In this document: piece after piece, positions 21,540 to 31,113 of the stretch | Numbering within the stretch: position 1 is the first letter of the stretch | How the letters are laid out: every line of letters starts with the position of its first letter | Assembly (NCBI GenBank): GCA_025526915.1 | Contig: JAHLKH010000239.1 | Location: forward strand, 1 to 34,258 | Reading direction: 5' to 3' | DNA from: Entophlyctis helioformis | Taxonomy: Eukaryota; Chytridiomycota; Chytridiomycetes; Chytridiales; Chytriomycetaceae | Length of the DNA: 34,258 nucleotides | Made by a program: the position numbers and the translations under genes | Notes under the pieces: generated by a model | Databases searched by the model: none | Told to the model about the DNA's origin: nothing | Seen by the model: only the letters and a program-made list of their open reading frames with translations

Positions 21540-22213
21540 GTTGGACAACTGTGGTGGCTTGGGCAGCGGTGGAGGAGGACCAACCTGTGGAGTGGGATGG
21601 TGAGCAATCGCGCCAAATCATTCCATGCACATGCAGTCAGTGGAAGTCGAGACGCACTGCACTTTGCTCAATGATGGACTGCAGCAGGGCGACGGCCTTT
21701 TGGCGCTGATTGATGAGTGTCGGAGGTTTGGCGTTTTCTGGATGTGGACCTATGGGGTGCTCCAGGAAATACAGCCAGGCTGAGGCCTTGTCGTGGATGG
21801 CAGCGACAATGGATCGCGGTGCAACTCGCGTGGTCATCCTGCCGTGGTACTTGACTTTCTGCGTCTCTGTGTCCAGTACTATGCATTCAACACAAATGGA
21901 TCTGTGAGTGGATGCTGTTGAATCATTTCAATGCAATCAACACCTACTGGGAGTGGATGTATGCCGGTGGGATGCGCATGGCGGATTGGCAATCTTGTCC
22001 AGCTGCGTCTGCATTCTCATTGCTGCATTCTGTCCAGAAGCAATGGATCAAGTCAGCCGCATTCAAAATCAGCAAATGCACGTGGTGTGATAGCAACAGC
22101 ATGCATTCAAGCCATGCAAACATACCAATGCGCGATAGATTGGCTCATCTGCTGGGAGGAGCTTAAAAATGCCATCTGCTCCAAGAAACTGCTCGCCGGC
22201 AATCTGCAGCAGC
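21540..22213 (-). CDS. Coding fragments of an unknown gene, left of the XPG element
   Basis: Three minus-strand stretches look like exons. 22213-22126 (LLQIAGEQFLGADGIFKLLP, ending at gtatgt) begins directly at the element edge. 21901-21658 (VLDTETQKVKYHGRMTTRV to INQRQKAVALLQSIIEQ) lies between tcacag and gtgcgt. 21584 downward (GPPPPLPKPPQLSNNIFAAL) starts after ccacag, in phase with the previous one. I do not recognise a family. A plus-strand frame around 21912-22166 rich in Trp is also open and could be the real one. The fragments may be the 5' half of the Fanzor locus or a separate gene; no start codon was found. Confidence 0.3.
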
Positions 22214-22559
22214 TGGTGTAACGGATGCTCGGTCGCGGTCACGTGATCCACGTGACCCACGTGACCGGACAGACATTGTCGGGCCGCACTGGCCGCTCTG
22301 GTTTCCCCCGTTCTTGCAGTCGTCTGCCCGCCCTTCCTCGCGTGCACACATACTGACCCGAGAGACCAGGTCTGTGCTGCCTCCCAATGAAGAGTCGTCT
22401 GCCCGCCCTTCCTCGCGTGCACACATACTGACCCGAGAGACCAGGTCTGTGCTGCCTCCCAATGAAGAGTCGTCTGCCCGCCCTTCCTCGCGTGCACACA
22501 TACTGACCCGAGAGACCAGCCGGCAAGTCCGTCTGGCGGCCCAGTACTACAGCTGGGCA
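22214..22559 (+). repeat. Left terminal inverted repeat
   Basis: Runs from the outer terminus through CACGTG at 22240, 22249 and 22258 (9-bp spacing), then about 2.7 units of a 75-bp tandem repeat starting near 22317, then gcccagtactacagctgggc at the inner edge, which is itself palindromic. It is inverted relative to 24570-24840. Confidence 0.88.
22317..22521 (+). repeat. 75-bp tandem sub-repeats within the left arm
   Basis: The unit begins gtcgtctgcccgcccttcct and ends cccaatgaaga. Two full units and a truncated third are present here; the right arm has one full unit and a truncated one. Copy-number difference alone explains the 75-bp length difference of the arms. Confidence 0.88.
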
Positions 22560-24443
22560 CTTGCTGCTTTGCAGATGGCCGCCAGGATGTTGCGATGCGT
22601 GACAGCATTGTAGCTACTCGCAAGGCGGTTGACTGTGCACCTGATGATGGTGTCGAGTGCCACATGGCAACCCTTCACCTCATCAAATGCAGCATCCAAC
22701 CGCCTGTTGCCAACAGTGCTGCTGACAAGCTGCTCAACCCTGCCACGCGTCAAGTGGACAAGCTGGACGCCGTTCTCAGCCTGCTGCTGCTGCTGTGCAG
22801 TATGGCTCAAGCAGCATCCATCCATCAAGCACCTGCACAATAACAAGATCGCAGCATCAGAAACAGAATCTCAGTGTCAGTTTTGCCAGAAACGCCACAG
22901 ATTCCATGCATTCATACTTCATTCCAACAGATGGAGTCGTGTTGACATCCATGTGGTTGGTGTGGTTGGCTTGAGGCTCAGATCTGTGCAAGGCATTCAA
23001 TTGCGTCAATGCCATCATGTCCATGACATCCTTCAAGAATAAACATACCTCGCGACGATCGGTGCTGTGATTGCACCAGCAGAGGCCCCAACATCATTCC
23101 GGTTGACAAAGACTTCAAATGCGTTCTTGAATGACTGCACGAGGCTCTCATCACCATTCTTGACCAGCTCCTCGATGTACGCGTCCTTGATGGTGTCCAT
23201 GAACGCCTTGGCCTCGTTAGGAGTCTCGAGTATTGCGCAGAGCTGGGCCGCCTTGATGTTGAGCTCTTCAACCTTGGCATCAAACCGCGCATTGACAAAC
23301 TTGACCGCGGCGGCGAGTCCTGGCAGGGACTGCAAGCAGAATCACGCATGTAGACAAAGAATGGCATGTGAGTGATGGCAGATACTACAAAACAGGCGCG
23401 GCAACTCACCATGGTCATTGCGGCCAAAAAAGTCTGTCCTGGACAGTGCAGCGACCAGCTGGCATGCTCCAGCAAAGTCGCGCACACCCAAGACAGATGC
23501 CATGGTGGCAAGCCCACCATGGTTGTAGGATCGCATCTGCACAAGCTGCCCATGCTCCAAGTGCGTCAAAATGACCGCACAGTGCCCAGCACAATGAGCA
23601 ACCAGATCAGAGTCATTGGAGACAACGACAACTGGCTTGTCACTGTCACAAAATGGAGACTGTGAGCCATCAACTACAGCAGAAGAATGCAAGGCGATCT
23701 AACCTGGACTCGCGAACATGGCGGGCGATGCAACAGTCTGCTTCATAATCACACCAGCAGACTGTGCATCCCTTCTTTTTGCCAGCCAGCTCACTGAGGG
23801 CCACAACGATGTGCTGTTTGTCTGTCTGCGTCAACGTGTAGAACCTGTTGAGGGCATACATCTCGTCCCTGATGGCAAGCAGCAGAAGATAGTCAGCATG
23901 GCAGCCACACAGTACAGAGTAGCAAACTTACTTTGAAAGTGATCCCGTCTGCTGATACTCTTGGCGGCGGAACGCATACCGCAGGACCTTGACCACCGCA
24001 TGCAGCATCTTGAGTGCGCGGCTGTGGTGCACGATCTTTATACCTGCGTCTCCGCGGCGACCATCCACATGGAATTTGATGGTGTGGCCGTCGCCGACTG
24101 ACGCCATGAACAGCTGAAAAGCTGGCTGGACGATGTCCTTCCAGCTGTCAATGGAGTCGGGCATGCTGATGGCGGCTGTGGCGACTAGCTGCGAGAAGAA
24201 GACGCTTAGCACGTCAACGTGCAGCATCCCGCTGAAGTGGGTGGTTGCGGCTGTTGTTGTTGCGGCTGTTGCTGTTGCGGCTGTTGCAGTCTGCTGTTGC
24301 GGCGGCGGCTGTTGCAGTGGCGGCTGTTGTGGCAGCAGCTGTTGCAGCATAGCCTGCAAGACCTGGCACAGGGTCCAGGCAGCACTGTAGACACATACAG
24401 CCCTGCCTAGCTTGAGCACCCTCAACAAGCCGGCGACCGTCAT
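22547..24443 (-). CDS. XPG/FEN1-like PIN-domain nuclease carried by the element
   Basis: Structure-specific DNA nuclease superfamily (family knowledge); role here unknown. Exons 24443-23932, 23868-23718, 23659-23410, 23319-23049 and 22832-22547 join in phase to 489 residues. MTVAGLLRVLKLG resembles the MGxxGL start of XPG proteins; an ATG at 24509 would add 22 residues. A Gln/Ala/Thr-rich insert precedes MLHVDVLSVFF (first Asp), then FHVDGRRGDAGIK with HHSRALKM. XPG-I motifs are CDYEADCCIARH and VVVVSNDSDLVAH, followed by the helix-hairpin region TDFFGRNDHGLAAAVKFV. The acidic residues expected for metal binding are mostly present. The H3TH junction is restored only by using the acceptor at 23320. 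The stop codon lies inside the left inverted repeat. The last exon has no known domain. Confidence 0.78.
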
Positions 24444-24569
24444 GCTGCTGCGTCTGTATCTGCGTTTACGAGAAAAGAATCGGAGCGTCTGGCGGAGTTG
24501 AACTTTCATTGTCGACACAGACAGAGAGCGAGTGGATAGAGAGCGAGCATCCAGGCACTCGCCGTCCAC

Positions 24570-24840
24570 TGCCCAACTGTAGTACTGGGCCGCCAGACGG
24601 ACTTGCCGGCTGGTCTCTCGGGTCAGTATGTGTGCACGCGAGGAAGGGCGGGCAGACGACTCTTCATTGGGAGGCAGCACAGACCTGGTCTCTCGGGTCA
24701 GTATGTGTGCACGCGAGGAAGGGCGGGCAGACGACTGCAAGAACGGGGGAAACCAGAGCGGCCAGTGCGGCCCGACAATGTCTGTCCGGTCACGTGGGTC
24801 ACGTGGATCACGTGACCGCGACCGAGCATCCGTTACACCA
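24570..24840 (-). repeat. Right terminal inverted repeat
   Basis: Inverted copy of the left arm with one 75-bp unit fewer, the same three CACGTG sites at 9-bp spacing (about 24791-24814) and the same outer end gcatccgttacacca. Confidence 0.88.
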
Positions 24841-26076
24841 ACAGCCATCAAGGGAGCAGCGAGCACAGCCAACAGCCAGGCGTTCAAGATGCGGTCATGT
24901 GTTGCTGGCACAGTCATTGATGTGAATGCCACTCAGTGCGCAGCTCGACATGCACTGTGCAGTGTCACTTTGCGTGTCATGAGCTGCATTGCAGCGAGCC
25001 CCTCTCCAAGTGTCGTCTTCTCAGTCAATGCCCCATTGCATCCATCAATCGTCCTGATATGTGTCTGCATTGTGACCCAGTGCGATGCAGTTGGTGTTGC
25101 CTGACTGGCCAGCTAGTCCGTGGACAGGTTGGCCGTTGACGCACTGCCTGCATCGCCGCTCTGCTCTGGATCGTCCTTGTCAACAAGCACAGTGCATGCA
25201 AGACTGGGATCGTCAGGGTCTTCGCCATTATCATCGTCGTTGTGGTTGTTGAATGAATCAAGAGTGCTTGGTCTGTCTGGCCACTCCAATTGCTGCTCAG
25301 TGGGTCGCATCCAAGATGCCATCGCACCAAGTGCAATGTGGCCAGACACGCCTGCCAGCACTCGCGTCCTCCTCACCAATCTCGTCTGGATCAGTGTCGT
25401 CGAGTGTGCTGCTCGTTGAGTGCGCTGCCACTGTCGAGTTTGGCGTCCAAGTCGGCATGCCAATCCAGCTATCCAGCAAGCAGTTCCTGCAGCCAACTCC
25501 AAGGATCGGTCCATTGAGCACATCTCAGTGGCTGCTCATCTGCTGCTGCTGCATCCCATGTCGCAGTCGGAATGCACCAGGCAGCTCAGTCCTGCGATGC
25601 CAACGCTCTCGCTGTCCTCTTGAACAACAGCCAGATCGCCCTGTTCACGGCCGTCTTGCCGACGTCCCTTGCTGTTTGGAGCCATCAGACATGCACGCAG
25701 TCAGTGCCAAGACCACACAGACACGGCCGTCAGACTGCTGTGCCGTCATCGTCAACAGGCAATGGAGCATGCCTGGACAGACAGCGAGTCAACGCACCCG
25801 CTTGCCTGTCTGCAGCCTGCCTTCTGTCCGCCCGCCTTGTTGGGCACGCCTCTCAGACGGCCACGACCACGCTGCTCTGCTGCATGGCCTGCTGCATGGC
25901 CTGCTGCATGCCACCTTGAGCAGTGAGCCTCACAGTCTCCCCTGAAGGACTCGTCCAGCAAGCGAGTGTTGTCCCATATCCGTGCTGTCGCCTGCGTCGT
26001 CGCCGTCGTCGTCGTTTGGCTCGTTGTTGCTTGTGTGCAGTTGGGCGGCAAGTGCAGCAGCGTCTGGATCTGGCAT
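24841..26076 (-). CDS. Coding fragments of an unknown acidic protein, right of the XPG element
   Basis: An ATG at 26076 opens MPDPDAAALAAQLHTSNN followed by an Asp-rich stretch up to about 25933. Further protein-like minus-strand pieces follow: GRRQDGREQGDLAVVQEDSE (about 25672), STLDDTDPDEIGEED (about 25390), EQQLEWPDRPSTLDSFNNHN (about 25280), TEKTTLGEGLAAMQLMTRKV (about 25000) and HDRILNAWLLAVLAAPLMAV, which runs to the element edge at 24841. Splice sites between them are not settled. No family is recognised. The fragments end exactly where the inverted-repeat element begins, and similar fragments resume at 22213, so this may be the 5' part of an interrupted gene. Confidence 0.3.
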
Positions 26077-26265
26077 GGCGCGTTGCTGCTGTGCTCGCAT
26101 CGCGCAGTGTCTGCACCGAGCAAGGGCTCTCTAGATCGACCAATCACAGCGATTCCACCAGGGGTAATGGTATGAGAACCGGGCCGCGCTTCAGCAACAG
26201 AGGCGTCTGCGCTGGGTCTGGCTGGCCCGACATTCAGATGCGGTGGGAAGTTGGCCGCACCGAGT

Positions 26266-29200
26266 TCATTCAAACTTTGGCTTCTTGGCTGTCGTGGTGT
26301 CCGCCGCTGCCTTGCGCTTTGCTGCGAGCCCTGTTCCAGCCGTGCCTCCCACGTTCAGTCCAAAAGCGACACGAGTGCGGCCCTGCGAGGGGAGGGTTGC
26401 CCGTCCATCGTTGGACGACCCTGCTGCTAATGCCGTGCCTGTTGCCGTCGATGCTGTTGCTGCCGCCGTAGACAACGGTGCAATACCGGTCGTCGCCACA
26501 GACGCAACCGGCGCAGCAAAGACGATCGTAGAAGCGGCGATGGCATCCGATCCGGCTGTGGATGGGTCGTGGTGGGTCTTGGTGTCCTTGGTGTCCTTGC
26601 CGCTCTTTCCTTTGCCTTTGCCAGATCCAGTGCTGGACGACTTCTTGCCAGACGCGTCGATTGCAAGAACAGCAGCCAGAGGCGCCGCGCTGTTCCCAAC
26701 AAACGTGTCAGCCATCTGCCTACACCTCCACGGCAGGTCGATGCGCATGCAACTTGTTCAATGCACACTGCCCCACCTGCGGTTGCCGACACTCAGCGTG
26801 ACATGGGCTTGCCCCATTGTGCGAGTACGCTCACTCAGCGCACTTGCCATTCCCAGCGGCGTGTCTGCGCTGCTCATTTGCTTAAACCGCTGCTCCTCCT
26901 CGATCTTGCGAAGCTTCTTTTCAGTCTTGTTCTTGCCCGAGTGGATGCCATGGAATCTGTGCGTGAGTTGCACCCATGCCTATCCCAGCGCAACAGCAAT
27001 CATGTCTTGATTAGCAGCTGCAATCCGCACTTTGCCTCGCGGGTAAACAAGCATTACAAAGCAGCATGTGCATGCATACCTCCTTTGTGCTCAGCTCGCG
27101 TCCGTACTCGTCATGGTACTTGAGATCCACCTGAGGAACATAGTTCTTGAACCGCTCCTCAAGCTCGCGCACTCGGATACGCTCAGCCTGCATCTCCGCG
27201 CGCTCCCTCTCGCGCTCTTCTTCCTCGTCGTGCATACCACGCGATCGGCCCTTGGATGACGATCCCCCTGCACCTGTCTCCTGTCGGCGTCGTCTTTCCC
27301 GGTCGAGCTCGGCTGCCCTCAGTGCATCGGCACGCTTCTTCTCCGCCAGCCAATTCTGCCTTTGTTGCATCTGCTCGTCCCTCCTCCTCTCCTCCTCTGT
27401 CATATGGTGGACCAAACCCTTCTTAGACAGCAGCGCCATGGTTGCGGCCATTCCCATTGACACCAGAGGCTCTGCCTCAATAGGCCCTTGACCCTCTTCG
27501 TCCCCAGCTGCGTCTCCCTCGGTGTCATCGACAATGTTGTCCACCTCGCCCTCCTCCCGGCCGCCATCCAGCCAAACCGAGCCTTCAAATGGCATGGCCA
27601 CATCTCGATCGGCAGTGTCTGTACGATCGCCGTCTGCCGCCGCCGCTCTCCATCCACCAACCGCCTTGGCTCCAGTGCGGTTGGTGGTGTTTCCAGAAGC
27701 CTCGCCGATGTGGTTCGCGGTGGTCTTGGACGATGCAGAAGTGGAAACGGCTTCGAGCGCACGCACGAATTCGGTTGTGTCCGATATGACGAGACCCCCT
27801 TGGTTGCTGCTGTCCGCCTCCAGAGCCTGGTCTACCTTGGATGCCAAGTCACGCATCCGCTCGGCGAGTTCCTGCGCGTCGGCCACGAGCCTTGCATTGG
27901 TCGCTCTCCGACGCGACCTCGCTAGTGCTTGCTGCAAATCGTTGTCATCAACAAAGTTGACGTCGTCGACGTTGGCCTTGGCGTGGCTGTTGGCAAATGT
28001 GGCCGCATTGGATTGGTGGTCGTCCTCCACGTCCATGGCATCCGCTCCATCGACACCTTGGCCGCTCTCGGCTTCGTCCTCGTCGTCGCCGTAATGGAGC
28101 TGCTTACGTGCTGTTGAGCGCTTGCCCTTGGTGTCCTTTTTCTTGGTCTTCTTGGGCTTCTTGAAAGCCACCAGCTCGTCCTTGGTGTAGTAGTCGACCA
28201 TCTCGCGATTCTTTTCGTACGAAAGCGACACGGCATTGGCGCGCATGGCCTCGGACACGTTGCGCTTCTCGGCGTTAATGCTCTCAACGTCCACCTTGCC
28301 CTGCTGTCCGAGTGTGAATCCAGACTTTTCGTCATCTTCGTCGTACTGATAGAGAATGTTTCGTTTTCCACCATGGCTGTCGTCATCGTCGCCGTAGCCT
28401 TGGTACTTGCGAGGCTTCTTCTTGTTCTGGATGTTCTTTTGCGTTCGCTCATGCTCGGCGAGAGACACCGACAAGAGTTCATCGCCCTCCTCTTCGTTTT
28501 CGGCAATCGTCGTGTCCTTGAGAACCAGAATCGCCTCGCCGCTCTGTGCGACGTCGTCCAAAGCGTGCCCAACACGTAGTCCGGCGAGATCGGCTGCGTT
28601 TGTGTTTGAATAGAGAGTGCCAATAACAAGGCCCAAGCATAGCAATCGATTAGTCGCTGCATTGCATTGCCTCCAGGGGGTTCTCAGCCATGCACATCCA
28701 AGGCTGGCCACGATGGATCATTGTCCATGACAAGCCTCGTCCGACAGGGACTCACATGCGTCGTAGTCTGTGTTTCCCGCCGTGTCCTTGGGCTTGCTGC
28801 GAGCGGCAGCTTTATCGCGCTTGCGGGCCTTGGACGCGAGCTCCTTGGACTTCATCCTCTGGACCCATGCAAGCGGACTGTCATCTGCATCGTCTTGATC
28901 GGAAGCATCTCCAAGACCCTTGCCGGCGAGCTTCTTGTTGCGCAGCGCAGCCTCCTTCTCTCTGTTTGGTGAACGTGCACGTCAGTCGAACACAGTCGAA
29001 CACAGTCGATGACAGCTCAGCAGGCGCCATCTGGCTCCATACAGCAGCAGCAGCAGCAGCAGCAGCACTTGTCGCCACCTACTTTTGGATGGTCTCCAGA
29101 AGCTGCTTGCGGTCGCGCTTCTTAGCCTCCTCTGCTCGGTGCTTCTCGTAGTTGGCCTCGGCCGTCTGCTCCTGCGTTGTGCCGCCAACACGAAGAGGAG

Positions 29201-29348
29201 GCAGCCCCAGCGACAGCCGCAGCCTGTTGGTTTCGTCTATCGACAATGACACCTCCTCGCCACCGCCGTCCTGGTCGTCCGCTGTTTCTCGGCCTTTGTC
29301 CTTGTCTAGACACCACACAACCGCACGCAGGCCGCCCCGCCAGCACAT
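26266..29348 (-). CDS. SNU66/SART1, U4/U6.U5 tri-snRNP protein
   Basis: Spliceosomal tri-snRNP component needed for pre-mRNA splicing in the nucleus (family knowledge). Exons 29348-29083, 28962-28756, 28593-27080, 26979-26777 and 26719-26266 give about 880 residues. Seen: SLSIDETNRLRLSLGLPPL at the N-terminus, DLAGLRVGHALDD, NILYQYDEDDEKSGFTLG, TKDELVAFKKPKK, DEYGRELSTKE joined to AWVQLTHRFHGIHSGKNKTEKKLRK, then KQMSSADTPLGMASAL. The C-terminal tail is Ala/Thr/Ser-rich and ends in a basic KKPKFE. Exon 2 needs removal of one base in the AAAGGG run at 28918-28923 to keep LAGK-GLGDASDQ in frame. The start at 29348 is the only Met in the first open frame and is uncertain. Divergent from BCP1. Confidence 0.88.
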
Positions 29349-29488
29349 GCCCTCGAGTCAGTTCTCTGCCGCACCAGCGAGTCCAGTCTGATCTTTGCCT
29401 GATCTCACCACGCATTTCCAAACGCGCAGGCAGGTCGGCGGCCTGCCCGTTCAACGCCTTGAATGGCAAGACTTCTTGGGCTGACTGG

Positions 29489-30976
29489 ATGGCTGGCTCC
29501 GTGCGGATGCTGCAGGATTCGAACCTGATGGAGAACAAGGTTCAGACGCGCAGTGCTGCCCGTGCGGCACTTCCAGCGACTCGCAGCAAAGGAGCTCCCA
29601 AAGCGAAGCCAACGCCAACACCGGCTGCCGGTGTCGCCAAGAAAAAGGCTGGCACGACGACTGCAGTCTCCAAGGGCAAAGCGGTCGCATCGCCCAAGCC
29701 CAACAGCAACGATAAGGGAAAGTCCAAGGCCGAGCCGGCCACCAACATGACAGACGAAGTCGCTGATGCAGACAGTGGCGCTGGTCGCAAGCGACGTCGC
29801 GCTGCAAAAGACGACCACGATGATGATGATGAAGACGACGATGACGACGACGATGAAGGCGGCGAGAACGACACCATCGATGTGGACTTTGACTTTACCG
29901 ATCCCAAGGAGATTGACTTTCATGGCATCAAGTCACTCATCCGCCAGACGTTCGCCGAAGACACGGACAAGCTTGACTCGTCTGCTCTTGCCGATCTGGT
30001 CATTGGCCAGCCACACTTTGGGACAGTTGTCAAAGTGGACGATGGTCTGGATCCATACGCCTTGCTGACGGTCCTGAATCTCACTGAGCACCAGGTATGC
30101 CGAAACGGCAATCCCACAAAGGAGAATCCAAATGGCCATTTGCTGACCATGGGCGAGGACAACGTTTGTATACAGAAAGTTGAATGCATCAGTCAGATTT
30201 CTGCCTATTTGCTTGAAAAAGTCAAGAAGCACACAGATGCCAGCGTTCGCCTCAAGGAGGTTCTGTCAAACCCAACGGCCCATGTTGGCCTCGTGCTCAA
30301 CGAGCGTCTCATCAACATGCCGCCTCAGCTGGCTCCTCCGCTCTTCAAGATGCTTGCGCAAGGCATCCAAGACGCGGTCGATGATGTGGGTGTTTGCAAG
30401 TGAAGAGCGTGTGTCAACTTCAGAGCCACGCCCAACTCAATCCCACTGATTCGCCCACGCGCTGTACATCTGTCATGGCATATCAAAGGGCGTGCCGTTC
30501 AAGCTGGGCAAACTGATCTTCATCTCCAAGGTGTACCGCGAAGTGGAGTCTACAGTGGATCAGGAGATGGAAGACGAACAAGAGCAGGAAGGTGCCGTTG
30601 GCTCAAGTTCGGGCAAGGCCGACGCAGTCAAGTCGTCAAAGAAGAAAAAGGCCAAAAAGGCCAGCGAGGTCAGCACTGCCTTGCTTCTATTGGCTGTATC
30701 GCGGGCATGTCCGAATGTGGTCGGCTGATGACATGTGCCAAACTGTGCATTTGACTGTTGAAGGACGCATCTGTGCAGTTCTATTTTCAGCCAGAGGACG
30801 AGATCATTGAGCGACATGCCGAGCTCAAGGTCGACTTCAAGCTGCCCAACCAGCAGTCGAGTGATTCGCGTCGCGCATTCAATGACTATGGCATTGATCC
30901 GTCGCGCCGCATCATGGTGCTGCCGTTCAGCAAGCTCCCTCAAGTGATCAAGGAAATGGAGGAGATGCTTGTATGA
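29489..30976 (+). CDS. BCP1: BCP1/BCCIP-family protein
   Basis: In yeast Bcp1 is a nuclear chaperone/export factor linked to Rpl23 and Mss4; BCCIP is the animal form (family knowledge). Exons 29489-30094, 30176-30385, 30489-30668 and 30764-30976 give about 402 residues. Seen: a Lys/Ala/Pro-rich N-terminus, an acidic run (29818-29868), then IDVDFDFTDPKEIDFHGIKSLI, DLVIGQPHFGTVVKVD, DPYALLTVLNLTEHQ joined to KVECISQISAYLLEK, then LFKMLAQGIQDAVDD, GKLIFISKVYREVEST and FYFQPEDEIIERHAELKVDF. A Lys-rich loop replaces the usual spacer. The start is the first reasonable ATG; ATGs at 29507 and 29528 are alternatives. The first intron is 81 bp with no stop, so the frame reads through it. AATAAA at 31012 lies 36 bp past the stop. 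Confidence 0.9.
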
Positions 30977-31011
30977 TGCGCATACGCTTTCTGCCGCGCA
31001 CGAGAAATCGC

Positions 31012-31017
31012 AATAAA
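31012..31017 (+). terminator. Polyadenylation signal of BCP1
   Basis: AATAAA 36 bp downstream of the BCP1 stop, in the 137-bp convergent space before the SEN1 stop. Confidence 0.6.
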
Positions 31018-31113
31018 TATGCTCCCCAGCATCTTCTTCATTTGAATGTACACCATGCCCAGCCCCAGGCATGATCCAGTCAGCATTGCTGTCGTTGGGC
31101 CAGCATGAGATCG

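Larger units (their letters stand above)
22214..24840. mobile_element. 2.63-kb terminal-inverted-repeat element encoding an XPG-type nuclease
   Basis: The left arm 22214-22559 (346 bp) and right arm 24570-24840 (271 bp) are inverted copies, identical by eye apart from one base near the inner end and one extra 75-bp unit on the left. The outer end is tggtgtaacggatgc, followed by three CACGTG sites. The only gene inside is the minus-strand XPG/FEN1-like nuclease, whose stop codon lies in the left arm. Flanks show gcagc on the left and acagc on the right, at best an imperfect 4-5 bp target duplication. No transposase family I know is encoded, so either the nuclease mobilises the element or it is non-autonomous. 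Confidence 0.75.

Noticed and set aside
21912..22166. Trp-rich plus-strand frame left of the XPG element
   Set aside because: It is open and has an ATG, but it overlaps minus-strand exon-like pieces with good splice signals and no domain supports it. Kept only as an alternative.
22317..22521. CRISPR-like repeat array
   Set aside because: The 75-bp units are directly tandem without unique spacers, occur inside inverted arms, and the window is eukaryotic.
25853..26143. Poly-arginine frame on the minus strand near 26.0 kb
   Set aside because: It is a shifted frame of the Asp-rich reading that begins at the ATG 26076; the Asp-rich frame has a start codon and a more ordinary composition.
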